Below are positions 1-8,792 of a DNA stretch of 64,000 nt, piece after piece. The first letter of the stretch is position 1; each line of letters opens with the position of its first letter. Under the pieces are notes generated by a model, which was given only the letters and a program-made list of their open reading frames with translations, was not told where the DNA came from and made no database searches. Position numbers and translations under genes: made by a program. The stretch is from the NCBI RefSeq assembly GCF_019956555.1, contig NZ_JAHBDQ010000029.1:1-64000 (forward strand), given 5' to 3'. Source of the stretch: Pseudomonas sp. A-RE-19 (GTDB lineage: Bacteria > Pseudomonadota > Gammaproteobacteria > Pseudomonadales > Pseudomonadaceae).

Positions 1-37
1 GGCTGCGATCTTTTCAATTTGAAGGTGAACTTGAACC

Positions 38-1003
38 ATGCACAAAACCGTCGCCATCGTCATTTTCCCAGGCGTCCAGTCACTGGACGTCACGGGCCCC
101 ATGGATGTGTTCTCCGAAGCCAATCGTTTCCTCGCGCCGGAAAATCACTATCGACTGGAGGTGATCGGTGTCGAGCATGGGGTGATGGCGTGCTCCAACG
201 GTTTGTCGCTCAATGCCCATCGGCATTTCAGTGACGCGCTGGAGGCCTATGACCTGCTGTTGGTGGCGGGCGGGCCGCAGTTGCCGTTCCTGAATTTTGG
301 CGCGGCGTTCGATGCCTGGCTGCGCGATGCCTGCGCGCGGGCGCAACGTTTTGGCTCGATCTGCAACGGTGCCTTCATGCTTGCCCGGGCCGGACTGCTC
401 GATGGGCGAACAGTCACCACCCACTGGGGCGACGCGGCGGCGCTGGCGCAGTTGTGCCTGTCGACTCAGGTCGAGGCTGATCGTTTGTACGTGCAGGACG
501 GCGAGCTTTACACCTCGGCCGGGGTCACTGCGGGGATCGATCTGTCGTTATATCTGCTGGCCCGGGATCACGGGCCGGACGTGGCACTCAGCGTGGCCAA
601 GCGGCTGGTGGTGTTCACCCAGCGCTCTGGCGGGCAATCGCAGTTCAGCCCGTTCCTTACGCCTCACGCCGAACCCACGTCGGCGGTGGCACTGGTCCAG
701 CTCTACGTGTTGGCCAACCTCAATGGCGACCTGACCCTCGCCGATCTGGCCAACGCGGCCAATATGAGCGCGCGCAACTTTTCCCGGGTGTTTGCCAAGG
801 AGGCGAAAATCACTCCGGCGGAATTCGTCGAACAGGCAAGGGTGGACGCGGCGCGGGTGATGCTCGAAAGCACCCGTGCGCCGCTGAAAACCGTGGCGTA
901 CCAGTGCGGGTTTCGCGATGCCCAGCACATGCGCAGTGTGTTCAACCGCAGGCTGGGGGTGACGCCGCAGCAGTTCAGGTTGAATTTTGCGGCGATGGTT
1001 TGA
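38..1003 (+). CDS. GlxA-type AraC-family transcriptional regulator with DJ-1/PfpI-like domain
   Basis: The 321-residue protein has two parts. Residues about 4-170 form a DJ-1/PfpI-like fold with the SICNGAF elbow around Cys109 and the HW pair at 129-130. Residues about 225-320 form a double helix-turn-helix of the AraC type, ending in a typical GCGFRDAQHMRSVFNRRLG block. This is the layout of GlxA-family regulators, which in pseudomonads often control catabolism of quaternary amines, arginine or other nitrogen compounds. The start at 38 has an AAGGTG-like ribosome site upstream. The gene stands alone: the next gene is convergent, with a REP pair between them. The target and the ligand cannot be read from the sequence. 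Confidence 0.9.
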   Translation: MHKTVAIVIFPGVQSLDVTGPMDVFSEANRFLAPENHYRLEVIGVEHGVMACSNGLSLNAHRHFSDALEAYDLLLVAGGPQLPFLNFGAAFDAWLRDACARAQRFGSICNGAFMLARAGLLDGRTVTTHWGDAAALAQLCLSTQVEADRLYVQDGELYTSAGVTAGIDLSLYLLARDHGPDVALSVAKRLVVFTQRSGGQSQFSPFLTPHAEPTSAVALVQLYVLANLNGDLTLADLANAANMSARNFSRVFAKEAKITPAEFVEQARVDAARVMLESTRAPLKTVAYQCGFRDAQHMRSVFNRRLGVTPQQFRLNFAAMV

Positions 1004-1065
1004 AGGCCGCGGCGTCGGAGAAAGGGCAGCGCGGAATCTGGATATGTATTGGTCCAGATGGCCTC

Positions 1066-1150
1066 TTCGCGGGCAAGCCTCGCTCCTACGGTATGTCGTT
1101 CACAAATTGATGACTTGCCCATAACCGTAGGAGCGAGGCTTGCCCGCGAA
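1066..1150. repeat. REP inverted pair (gcttgcccgcgaa subtype)
   Basis: Two inverted copies of a roughly 25-base palindromic element, TTCGCGGGCAAGCCTCGCTC and its complement, are separated by about 30 bases. They lie between two convergent genes. This is the 'aggagcgaggcttgcccgcgaa' subtype, also found at 15.5, 25.1 and 29.0 kb. Confidence 0.9.
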
Positions 1151-1175
1151 GGCGTCAGCCCGGCCAGCAAAAAAT

Positions 1176-3578
1176 CTACCGCGCCGGCAACAGCCTTAAC
1201 GTGCTGCGGGTATTGGCCGTCACTTCTTCATCATTGAAATACGCCTGGTAGTAAACCCCTTCGATATACGCCTCGGCCTGGTCGGCATAGTGGCTGTCGA
1301 ACGGCACGCCGCTCTGGCCGACCGGGTTGATGGTCAGGCTGTGGGCCGGGTCGGCGAAATCGATCAGCCGCCGCGTCGACGGGCCGTAGGTCACGGGCCA
1401 CGGCGCCGGGCCGATTTTCGCCGAGAGGTTGTTCGGCACTTCGTGGCTGCCGGGTGCCGCGAACGGCCCGACGTTGAAGATCTGGTCCAGCGGCTTCTGC
1501 ATCCCCAATGGATGGCCGTGGGTCAGGGTGTGCGCCTTGCCCCATTGCCATTGGGTGAAATCGGCGCCCAGGGTGGTCTTGAGGTGAGCGATGCTCGCTT
1601 TCCAGGCCACCTTGACCGTATCGGCGCGGGTTTCCTTGCCGGGGGTGTTGCGGTTGTCCCACCACGGTGAATCGGCGGAGGCCGCCAGACGTGGCAGCGC
1701 GGCATCGATCACCCGGGTCGGGAGCAATGTTTCGAAGAAGTCATTGCCCAGTTCATCGCGCATCGCTGCGTCGGCGAGGTTGAACAAGAACTGGTTGAAC
1801 AGCGTGGCGCTGATGGAGTCCAGCGGGTAATCGCCGTTCCACTGCGCCAGTTGCTCCACCATTTTGAGCTCGGTGGGATCACTCACCACTTCACGCAGCA
1901 CCGGCAGCAACGGCGCCAGCAAACGCGGACCGTAAGCGGTGGTGGTGCCCAGTTGCAGCTTCTGGTTGGCCTCGTTGTCCCATTTCACGTTTTTGTCGCT
2001 GAGTTGACGATTGAGCTGCTGACCACGATCGGCGAGGTTGTAGTAACCGGGAATTTCCATGCCGGTCGGCGATACCGGCTGGAAGTTGGCCGAGACGATG
2101 TAGCCCCGCGCCGGGTTCTCTTCCTGCGGGTTGGCGCTGAACGGGTAAAACCCTTCCTTGTCTGCCTGAGGGGTGCTGCCGTCGAGGATGAACCCGGGTT
2201 TCACCCCGGCCGGGCGCTTGGGCAGCAGCGCCGAGGCCCACCAGCCGATGTCACCCTTGGCGTTGGCATAGACGATGTTCAGCCCCGGAGCCTGAACCTT
2301 GGCCGACGCGGCGCGGGCCTTGGCCAGGGTGTCGGCGCGGTTGAGCTGATAGAAACCGTCGAGGATCGGATTCGGGGTCTCGAGGAAGGCCCACCACATG
2401 GCAACCGGTGTCTTGCCCGCAGCTGTGCCGAGCGCATCGTTGATGATCGGGCCGTGGGGCGACTGGCGCAGGGTCAGCGTGACCGGTGGCTGGCCTTTGA
2501 CCGCGATCTGTTGTTCGGTGTTGACCATGTCGACCCACTGGCCGCGATACCAGACCTGGTTCGGGTTGTCCGGGTTGACCTTCTCGGCGATCAAGTCCAG
2601 ATCATCGTTCTGGAACATCGTCAGGCTCCAGCCGAAGTCCAGGTTGTGGCCGAGAAACGCAAACGGCACCAGCGCCTGATGGTAGCCATAAAGTTCGAAG
2701 CCCGGCGCCGACAGGTGCGCTTCGTACCAAACCGACGGCACCGAGAAGCGAATGTGCGGGTCACCGGCCAGCAGTGGCTTGCCGCTTTTGCTGCGATTGC
2801 CGGAAATCACCCAGGCATTGCTGCCTTCGAACTGTGGCAAGCCATTGTCGGCCAGCGCTTGCTCACTCAAGCGGGCGAGGGCGTTCAGATCCTTCCAGTC
2901 GTTGGCGGTGAGGGCCGGTGCAGGATTTGCGCGCCCTTTGGCCAACACGCCCTGGGGCTGCCAGTCGAGATCGAAGATGTTCAGGTACTCGGCGCCCAGT
3001 TGGTCACGCACATACGTCAGCAAGGGTTCGGTGCGAAACGCCGCTGCAAAGCTGTAGGCCATGTAGCCGGCGATGCTGATGCTGTCTTCGGCGGTGAAAG
3101 GGCGCTTGGGGATCCCCAGCACATCGAACTCTACCGGCGCAGCGTGGCTGTCCTGATATTGATTGATGCCGTCCAGATAAGCTTGCAGGGCCTTCCACGC
3201 CGGCGACTGACGATCCAGCGCGGCCACGTAACGGTCAGCACGTTCGCGGATGCGCAGGCTGCGAAACAGTTTGTCGGTGTCGAGCAGTTTCGGGCCGAGG
3301 ACTTCGGCCAGCTCCCCACGGGCCAGACGCCGCACGGCTTCCATCTGGAACAGTCGGTCCTGGGCCTGCACGTAGCCGAGGGCGCGATAGAGGTCGGTTT
3401 CGTTTTCGGCGCGGATATGCGGCACGCCGCGCTCGTCGTAGCGCACGGTCACCGAACCTTGCAGGTGCTGCAATTGCACCTGGCCCTGGCGCGTCGGTTG
3501 CTTGCTGTACACATACCAGCCGCCCCCGGCGACGAGCACGACGATCAGCAAGGCAAGTACGGTCAGGACGCGTTTCAT
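1176..3578 (-). CDS. hacB: Acyl-homoserine-lactone acylase of the penicillin acylase (Ntn hydrolase) family, HacB-like
   Basis: The protein has 800 residues, normal for this family. An N-terminal hydrophobic segment (residues 4-24) suggests export to or anchoring in the periplasm. The precursor would be cut autocatalytically at the Gly252-Ser253 bond in the EGSNAW motif, making Ser253 the nucleophile of the beta subunit, as in PvdQ and penicillin G acylase. Family members hydrolyse the amide of N-acyl homoserine lactones (quorum quenching) or other acyl amides. The start at 3578 is chosen because AAGGAG lies just upstream; a longer reading frame from 3623 lacks this. HacB (PA0305) occupies the matching position in PAO1. 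The real substrate may be broader than acyl-HSL. Confidence 0.85.
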   Translation of the reverse strand: MKRVLTVLALLIVVLVAGGGWYVYSKQPTRQGQVQLQHLQGSVTVRYDERGVPHIRAENETDLYRALGYVQAQDRLFQMEAVRRLARGELAEVLGPKLLDTDKLFRSLRIRERADRYVAALDRQSPAWKALQAYLDGINQYQDSHAAPVEFDVLGIPKRPFTAEDSISIAGYMAYSFAAAFRTEPLLTYVRDQLGAEYLNIFDLDWQPQGVLAKGRANPAPALTANDWKDLNALARLSEQALADNGLPQFEGSNAWVISGNRSKSGKPLLAGDPHIRFSVPSVWYEAHLSAPGFELYGYHQALVPFAFLGHNLDFGWSLTMFQNDDLDLIAEKVNPDNPNQVWYRGQWVDMVNTEQQIAVKGQPPVTLTLRQSPHGPIINDALGTAAGKTPVAMWWAFLETPNPILDGFYQLNRADTLAKARAASAKVQAPGLNIVYANAKGDIGWWASALLPKRPAGVKPGFILDGSTPQADKEGFYPFSANPQEENPARGYIVSANFQPVSPTGMEIPGYYNLADRGQQLNRQLSDKNVKWDNEANQKLQLGTTTAYGPRLLAPLLPVLREVVSDPTELKMVEQLAQWNGDYPLDSISATLFNQFLFNLADAAMRDELGNDFFETLLPTRVIDAALPRLAASADSPWWDNRNTPGKETRADTVKVAWKASIAHLKTTLGADFTQWQWGKAHTLTHGHPLGMQKPLDQIFNVGPFAAPGSHEVPNNLSAKIGPAPWPVTYGPSTRRLIDFADPAHSLTINPVGQSGVPFDSHYADQAEAYIEGVYYQAYFNDEEVTANTRSTLRLLPAR

Positions 3579-3681
3579 GGTGACTCCTTGTTCGGTCGGG
3601 ATTGCCGCCCGTGTGGGCTGCAAACGTGTAGCACAGACCTCCTGTGCCGGGCATCGCGGTCCTGGAAAAGTCAGGAATGCC

Positions 3682-4260
3682 TTACTTCACCTCGGCGGGC
3701 CACGGGCAGTAGCAACCCACCGCCAGCGTATGGGTGGCGTTCACCGCCCGGCCTTCGTTCAGCGCTTGCAGGATGGGCTCGATAAAACTGTTGCTCGAAT
3801 TGCAGGTCAGGCCCTCGCTGTACGGACCGAAATACGCCAGCTTGCCACTGCGGTCCCAGATCGCCACCGCCGGGCTGGCGGGGATTTGTTCGGAGCCTGG
3901 CAGGACGGTGATGGTTTTAAGGCGGCTCAAGGTGCTGGGCAACTGACCATGGCTGCCGGGCTTTTGTACCGCATAGAACTCCACGCCCTGCGGTGCATAG
4001 CGCTCAACCAGTTCGGTCAAGTGTTGTTGGTTGCCGACATTGCACGGGCAGGCCGGGTCCCAGAAGTGCACCAGACGGATGGCGCCGGGGCCGGCCAGTT
4101 CGTCCGGCAGGCGCAAAGGGTCGCCGGAGAACACGGCGGTGTGCGAACTGAAGGCTCGCAAGTAACGCCCCTGAAACCAGTCATAGGCGGCCCACAGCAC
4201 GCCGGCACACACAAGGGCGAGCAGGCAGGCAAGCAGTGTGGTGCGGTAGGCCGGACGCAT
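3682..4260 (-). CDS. DUF6436-type membrane-anchored thioredoxin-like protein
   Basis: The protein has 192 residues. One N-terminal membrane segment (residues about 7-27) is followed by a thioredoxin-like domain. The sequence HFWDPACPCN carries a CxC motif in place of the usual CxxC, and further cysteines sit near the C terminus (GLTCNSS and GCYCPWP). These proteins are probably periplasmic redox or metal-handling proteins, but the role is not established. The start at 4260 (MRPAYRTT) gives a clean membrane anchor, and a GAGGA-like site lies upstream. The divergent neighbour starts about 100 bases away. Confidence 0.75.
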   Translation of the reverse strand: MRPAYRTTLLACLLALVCAGVLWAAYDWFQGRYLRAFSSHTAVFSGDPLRLPDELAGPGAIRLVHFWDPACPCNVGNQQHLTELVERYAPQGVEFYAVQKPGSHGQLPSTLSRLKTITVLPGSEQIPASPAVAIWDRSGKLAYFGPYSEGLTCNSSNSFIEPILQALNEGRAVNATHTLAVGCYCPWPAEVK

Positions 4261-4357
4261 GGGTTTCAATCCTCGAAGGTCGGCTAGCTTGCCATGCTTG
4301 CCGCGACAGATGAATATCGCAGGCCCATAAAGTCCGTTTAGCGCTTTGGAATAGCCC

Positions 4358-5305
4358 ATGTCTGCCACTTTCGACCCCGATCATTTGCGTGCCAGCCTGC
4401 GGCCATTGGCCGAGTGGCAGCCGCTGTCGACGGAAGCCATGGCCTATCAGCACTTTTATGGGCTGGATTTTCCCCAGCGAACCTTGCGCAGTGGCCTGGG
4501 GCGTTTCGAGGTCGATGGCTATGAAGTGGTCAGCCAACTCTGGTGGCCCGAGCGGGCGAAGGCGACGCTGTTTTTGTTTCACGGTTTCTACGATCACACC
4601 GGGCTCTATGGGCATGTGATCGAGTGGGCGCTGGACCAGGGTTTTGCGGTGATCGCCTGTGACCTGCCGGGGCATGGTCTGTCCAGTGGCGAACGGGCGA
4701 GCATCAAGGACTTCGCCGAGTATCAGGATACTCTGCAAGGGCTGTTGGCCGAGGCGCAGTCGCTGGGCCTTCCGCAGCCCTGGCACTTGTGCGGGCAAAG
4801 CACCGGCGGGGCGATCGTGATCGACCATGTGCTCAATCAGGGTGCGAACAGTCCGGCTCAGGGGCAGGTGATTCTGCTGTCGCCACTGGTACGGCCGCGA
4901 GCCTGGGGTTGGTCCAAGCTCAGTTATTACCTGCTCAAGCCGTTCGTCAAAGGTATTGCCCGGCGCTTCAGCGAAAACTCCAACGACCCTGGCTTCCTGG
5001 CGTTCCTGCAAACCGATCCGCTGCAACCGCTGCGTCTGCCGACGGCCTGGGTCGGTGCGCTGGGGCGGTGGATCAAGCGTATCGAAGCGGCACCGAGCAG
5101 CCCACGACGGCCACTGATTGTGCAGGGGCAGGCGGACATGACGGTGGATTGGAAGCACAACCTTGATGTATTGCGAGGCAAGTTCGATCGGCCTCAGGTG
5201 CTGATGCTGCCTGAGGCGCGGCATCATTTGGCGAATGAGTCAGCGGGATTGCGAAAGGAGTATTTCGGGTTTTTGAGCAAGCGGATCAAGGGGCGGAATC
5301 TTTAG
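4358..5305 (+). CDS. Alpha/beta hydrolase of the monoacylglycerol lipase / serine aminopeptidase S33 type
   Basis: The protein has 315 residues. The oxyanion-loop motif HGFYDH is at 75-80 and the nucleophile elbow GQSTGG has Ser148. A likely catalytic Asp lies in GQADMTVDW and the His in PEARHHLANE near the C terminus. No signal peptide is visible, so it is probably cytoplasmic. This family hydrolyses lysophospholipids, monoacylglycerols or related esters, and the substrate cannot be told from sequence. The ATG at 4358 has only a weak ribosome binding site. A REP pair follows the stop. Confidence 0.85.
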   Translation: MSATFDPDHLRASLRPLAEWQPLSTEAMAYQHFYGLDFPQRTLRSGLGRFEVDGYEVVSQLWWPERAKATLFLFHGFYDHTGLYGHVIEWALDQGFAVIACDLPGHGLSSGERASIKDFAEYQDTLQGLLAEAQSLGLPQPWHLCGQSTGGAIVIDHVLNQGANSPAQGQVILLSPLVRPRAWGWSKLSYYLLKPFVKGIARRFSENSNDPGFLAFLQTDPLQPLRLPTAWVGALGRWIKRIEAAPSSPRRPLIVQGQADMTVDWKHNLDVLRGKFDRPQVLMLPEARHHLANESAGLRKEYFGFLSKRIKGRNL

Positions 5306-5320
5306 CGGTCATTGCGACCC

Positions 5321-5403
5321 TATCGCGAGCAGGCTCGCTCCCACATTAGACCGTGTCTGCCTGGGCAACCCGGTCAACTGTGGGAGCGAGCCTGCTCGCG
5401 ATA
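5321..5403. repeat. REP inverted pair (gcctgctcgcga subtype)
   Basis: Inverted copies of about 25 bases (TATCGCGAGCAGGCTCGCTC and its complement) are separated by about 33 bases, between convergent genes. This is the commonest repeat type in the window. Confidence 0.9.
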
Positions 5404-5425
5404 GCGATCTACCAGTCGCTGCAGA

Positions 5426-6178
5426 TTATTGGGCCAGGCTCGACGTGCTTTGCCCCACCGCCAACCCCGCCCGAATCGCCGCCAATGCCGCCTGATAATA
5501 AGCCTTGCCTTCCGTGGACTCGGCAAAGGTCGCGAACTCTTCCAGCTCTTCATCCGACAGGTCGCGATAGACATACAGCAGCGTGTTGTTCAGGTCGGCG
5601 CCGATCTGCTCCATCAGGCGCTGGCGCTGACCGTTCAACATGCCTTGAGCCTGACCACCGCCGAGCAGGCCGGGGATCATCGAACTCAGGCTGTCGGCTG
5701 CCACACCCGCAATTGCCAGGCTGACTTCAGCGCCGGCCTCGCGGGCGGGCAGGGCCTGGGACAGGTGCCCGATGATCAACTGACGAGTATCGCTGGCCTG
5801 TATTTTCGGCAAGCCCTTGGCGTTTTTCGCCAATTGATCGCGACGGGTTGCCAGCAGTTCGGCGGCGATGATTTTTTTGCCCAGGGGCGATTGAAAGAAG
5901 GTCAGTGCAGGGTTCGGATCGGCGAGGTTCTTGCGCAGTTGCGCCTCGGCACGCTGGTCCATGGCATTGGGAGCGAAACGTTGATTGCTGTTGTTGACCA
6001 GGGCCTGAAACACCGCTGGCGGCAGGCTGCTTTGGTAACGCTGCTGAGCGGCTGAAAGAGCATCGTTGAAATGCGCGCGTTGTTCTGGCCAACCGGCGAC
6101 CTTGTACAACCGGTCGTGGCCGTCTGCCCAGGCGGGCAAAACGCAGAACATCAGCAGTGAAAAAAGCAAGCGACGCAT
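5426..6178 (-). CDS. DUF2059 domain-containing secreted protein
   Basis: The protein has 250 residues. It starts with a signal peptide (MRRLLFSLLMFCVLPAWA, cut after AWA) and ends with a helical domain containing YRDLSDEELEEFATF and SxEGKAYY, which marks DUF2059. The family is exported and widespread in proteobacteria with no firm function. The start at 6178 is supported by CAGGAG five bases upstream; a longer frame from 6328 would bury the signal peptide. It diverges from the 2OG-Fe(II) oxygenase gene. Confidence 0.85.
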   Translation of the reverse strand: MRRLLFSLLMFCVLPAWADGHDRLYKVAGWPEQRAHFNDALSAAQQRYQSSLPPAVFQALVNNSNQRFAPNAMDQRAEAQLRKNLADPNPALTFFQSPLGKKIIAAELLATRRDQLAKNAKGLPKIQASDTRQLIIGHLSQALPAREAGAEVSLAIAGVAADSLSSMIPGLLGGGQAQGMLNGQRQRLMEQIGADLNNTLLYVYRDLSDEELEEFATFAESTEGKAYYQAALAAIRAGLAVGQSTSSLAQ

Positions 6179-6311
6179 AGGGACTCCTGTCAGCAGGCGA
6201 CTATTCTCCGTGCGGCATTCGTACTTGTCGAGAATTCGTATCAGGTTGAGTGCCTTATCCGACCAATCCTCCGCTACGCGGCTCTGTCGGATTTGCGGGC
6301 ACAGGAATAAT

Positions 6312-6944
6312 ATGCGCGCCATGCACATACCCTCTGATCACCCGCTGCTGTTACGTATCGTCGACGACCTGGCTGAGCGCGGGTGGTCGCAGCAGAATAT
6401 TTTCCTGCCTCAGGATCTGACCCGGGCCCTCGCGGCCGAATGCCGTAAACGTGCCGCCGAGGGTGAGCTCGCCCCGGCCGCCGTGGGGCGCGGACCGTTT
6501 TCGGAAATCCGCGAAGGTATTCGCGGCGACCATATCCAGTGGCTCGAGCCCGGTCAGGCCGAGGCTTGCGACCGCTATCTGGGGTTGATGGACCGCCTGC
6601 GTGAGGCCTTGAATCGCGGTTTGTTTCTGGGCCTGGAAGATTTCGAAAGCCATTTTGCCCTGTACCCGCCCGGCGCTTTTTACCTCAAGCATGTCGACCG
6701 TTTTCGCGACGACGACCGGCGCATGGTCTCGGCGGTGATCTACCTCAATGACGGCTGGCTGCCCGCGCACGGCGGTCAGTTGCGCATGTACCTGGACAAA
6801 GGCGTCGAACGCGATGTGGTGCCCACCGGCGGATGCCTGGTGGTGTTCCTGTCGGGCGAAGTCCCCCACGAAGTGCTGCCCGCGACCCGAGATCGCCTGT
6901 CGTTGACGGGCTGGTTCCGACGTCGTGGCAACGAGCCGTTCTGA
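6312..6944 (+). CDS. 2-oxoglutarate/Fe(II)-dependent oxygenase (prolyl-4-hydroxylase-like)
   Basis: The protein has 210 residues. The double-stranded beta-helix core carries the HxD pair of the iron site in LKHVDRF. The distal His is in GEVPHEVLPA and the 2-oxoglutarate-binding Arg in RDRLSLTGWFRRR. Relatives hydroxylate proline or other residues on proteins such as EF-Tu and ribosomal proteins; the target here is unknown. The start at 6312 is preferred over 6321 because AGGAA sits four bases before it. The stop is two bases from the start of the DUF523 gene, so the two are probably co-transcribed. Confidence 0.85.
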   Translation: MRAMHIPSDHPLLLRIVDDLAERGWSQQNIFLPQDLTRALAAECRKRAAEGELAPAAVGRGPFSEIREGIRGDHIQWLEPGQAEACDRYLGLMDRLREALNRGLFLGLEDFESHFALYPPGAFYLKHVDRFRDDDRRMVSAVIYLNDGWLPAHGGQLRMYLDKGVERDVVPTGGCLVVFLSGEVPHEVLPATRDRLSLTGWFRRRGNEPF

Positions 6945-6946
6945 TC

Positions 6947-7432
6947 ATGCACAAGATTCTGGTAAGCCGCTGTTTGCTGGGGCACCGCGTCCGTTACGAC
7001 GGCGGGGCCAGTGGGCCGTTTGACTTGTTGGACCAATGGGTTGCCGAAGGCCGGGTGGTGCCGTTGTGCCCGGAAGTCGCCGGCGGGTTGCCGACGCCAA
7101 GGGCGGCGGCGGAAATCCCGGGCGGGCAGGGCGGTGAAGTGCTTGATGGCCTTGCATCGGTCATCACCACCGAGGGCGAGGACGTCAGTGCCGAGTTTCT
7201 TTCGGGGGCTTATCAGGCGCTGGAGCTGGTGCGACAGCACGGCATTCGGGTTGCCGTGCTCAAGGCCAACAGCCCGTCTTGCGGGAATCTGTTGACCTAC
7301 GACGGGACATTCAGTGGCGTGAAGGTCAGCGGTGAGGGGGTCACCGCGGCATTGCTCAAGCGCAATGGCGTCCAGGTTTTCAGCGAGTTGGAGTTGGCTG
7401 AAGCGGCGATAACTCTGGCAACCCTGAACTAG
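6947..7432 (+). CDS. DUF523 domain-containing protein
   Basis: The protein has 161 residues. Conserved cysteine motifs SRCLLG near the N terminus, VPLCPEVAGGLPTPR in the middle and ANSPSCG further on define DUF523. The family may bind a metal or iron-sulfur cluster through these cysteines, but no function is established. Translation probably starts at the ATG at 6947, immediately after the upstream oxygenase stop. A REP pair lies after the stop. Confidence 0.85.
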   Translation: MHKILVSRCLLGHRVRYDGGASGPFDLLDQWVAEGRVVPLCPEVAGGLPTPRAAAEIPGGQGGEVLDGLASVITTEGEDVSAEFLSGAYQALELVRQHGIRVAVLKANSPSCGNLLTYDGTFSGVKVSGEGVTAALLKRNGVQVFSELELAEAAITLATLN

Positions 7433-7450
7433 CGCCTTGCGCAAAACCCA

Positions 7451-7540
7451 TGTGGGAGCGAGCCTGCTCGCGATAGCGGTCTTACATTTAGCATCAATGT
7501 TGACTGTTATGACCCCATCGCGAGCAGGCTCGCTCCCACA
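7451..7540. repeat. REP inverted pair (gcctgctcgcga subtype)
   Basis: Inverted TGTGGGAGCGAGCCTGCTCG elements are separated by about 40 bases, between the ends of two convergent genes. Confidence 0.9.
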
Positions 7541-7555
7541 GGTTTCTCCGCGATT

Positions 7556-8140
7556 TCAGGGTTTCGGCGCCACACCCGTATCCGCCCCGAACCATTTCTG
7601 CTCCAGCGTCTCCAGCCGGCCATCGGCCTTGATCCGCTGCAAGGCGTTTTCCAGGCTGGCATGAAACGCCGGGTTACCCTTCTGAAACGGAATCGCCAGG
7701 CTCACAGGGGCGGCTTTCGGCTTTTGCTCCGTCAGCGACTGCACCAACAGGATTGAACGCGGCTGCTCTTCTTTTTGCGCGATCAATTGCGCATCGGTGT
7801 GAATGTAAGGTTCGCTGAAGTCGAAACGATCCTTCAGCTCCGGGGTCTGTGCTATGTGATTGATGGCAACGTCGTACTTGCCGCTTTCAACGCCGCTCAA
7901 CAGATCGCCGGAATCGGTCACGACGAAGTCGGCCCGTACATCCAGTTCATTGGCCAGCAGTTGACCCAGCTCGACCTCGAATCCGGTCAGTTTGTCGTCA
8001 TCCTTGAAATTGAAGGGCGGTGTATTAGCCTCAAGGGCAATGCGCAATTCGCCGCGGTCGTTTACATCGTCCATCAGTTCGGCATGAGCCAAAGGGCTCA
8101 AAAGGGGTAGCAGGCAGATCAGGCCAGGCAAAAAACGCAT
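7556..8140 (-). CDS. Short periplasmic amino-acid-type solute-binding protein (SBP family 3), lobe 2 reduced
   Basis: The protein has 194 residues. A signal peptide ends at AHA, followed by the first lobe of a family 3 solute-binding protein (GELRIALEANTPPFNF, GFEVELGQLLANEL, YDVAINHIAQTPELKDRFDFSEPY). The usual second-lobe segment beginning LxDLKGKxVGV and ending with the PxxxxA strand is missing, and the sequence runs almost directly to the C-terminal helices and EQKWFG. Full-length members have about 230 mature residues; this has about 175. The frame is intact, so this is a compact form rather than a frameshift. The start at 8140 has AGGAG five bases upstream; GTG at 8146 is less likely. 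No permease genes are adjacent. Confidence 0.75.
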   Translation of the reverse strand: MRFLPGLICLLPLLSPLAHAELMDDVNDRGELRIALEANTPPFNFKDDDKLTGFEVELGQLLANELDVRADFVVTDSGDLLSGVESGKYDVAINHIAQTPELKDRFDFSEPYIHTDAQLIAQKEEQPRSILLVQSLTEQKPKAAPVSLAIPFQKGNPAFHASLENALQRIKADGRLETLEQKWFGADTGVAPKP

Positions 8141-8275
8141 GGTCACTCCTTTGATTTTATTTATCGCGACGCGCTGTTCAGGCTCGCTTTGCTATGGTTA
8201 TCGAGTGCCTTCGACAACGAATGGCCGTGAAGTTGTCTCGGCCAAGCGAATTTTACGGAAAAACTGGAGAAGAGA

Positions 8276-8701
8276 ATGAAAACCTTTATGTCACGAGCAG
8301 CATTGGCTGGCCTGCTGATGGGGGCTTCGATGCTGGCAACGGCTGCCACACCCGCTCCGAAAGGCGCTGAAGTATTTATCGTATCTCCCGAGAACGGAGC
8401 CACGGTCGCGCAAACCTTTACCGTGAAATTCGGCGTCAAGGAAATCGCGCTGGCGCCAGCGGGCGATGTCACCAAAAACACTGGCCATCACCATTTGCTG
8501 ATCGATGTGGACAAACTACCGGCCGCGGGTGCTCCGATTCCAGCGGATGCCAACCATATGCACTTCGGCAAAGCGCAGACCCAGGCCGAAATCAAACTGG
8601 CGCCGGGCAAGCACACCTTGCAGCTCGAACTGGGCGACAGCGGTCACATGCCGTTCGATCCGCCAATCGTTTCGAAAAAAATCACCGTGAATGTGAAGTA
8701 A
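8276..8701 (+). CDS. DUF4399 domain-containing periplasmic protein
   Basis: The protein has 141 residues, with a signal peptide cut near ATA (about residue 24) and a beta-rich DUF4399 domain. The domain is His-rich: NTGHHHLLID, DANHMHFGKAQ and DSGHMPFDPP. The His clusters hint at metal binding, but no function is established. A GAAGAGA ribosome site precedes the ATG. A strong bidirectional terminator follows at 8746. Confidence 0.85.
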   Translation: MKTFMSRAALAGLLMGASMLATAATPAPKGAEVFIVSPENGATVAQTFTVKFGVKEIALAPAGDVTKNTGHHHLLIDVDKLPAAGAPIPADANHMHFGKAQTQAEIKLAPGKHTLQLELGDSGHMPFDPPIVSKKITVNVK

Positions 8702-8710
8702 CTTTTCCAC

Positions 8711-8752
8711 AGCCATGAAAAAGCGGCCGTGAAAAAGCAGCCATGAAAAAGG
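8711..8752. repeat. Three short imperfect direct repeats
   Basis: A 13-15 base unit resembling GCCATGAAAAAGC occurs three times in a row just before the terminator. The middle copy reads GCCGTGAAAAAGC. It is probably a slippage product. Confidence 0.5.
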
Positions 8753-8776
8753 GAGCTCCGAGGAGCTCCCTTTTTT
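8746..8776. terminator. Bidirectional intrinsic terminator
   Basis: A nine-pair stem GGGAGCTCC / GGAGCTCCC with a two-base loop is flanked by five As on the left and six Ts on the right. It can end both the DUF4399 transcript and the converging serA transcript. Confidence 0.9.
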
Positions 8777-8792
8777 GTCGCTCAAAACGCGA

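Noticed and set aside
1851..3785. Very long open frame on the plus strand opposite hacB
   Set aside because: It mirrors the codon structure of hacB, shows no domain or start signal, and is typical of antisense frames in GC-rich genes.
5353..5724. Plus-strand frame running through a REP element opposite the DUF2059 gene
   Set aside because: It is built from REP sequence and the antisense of a clear secreted protein.
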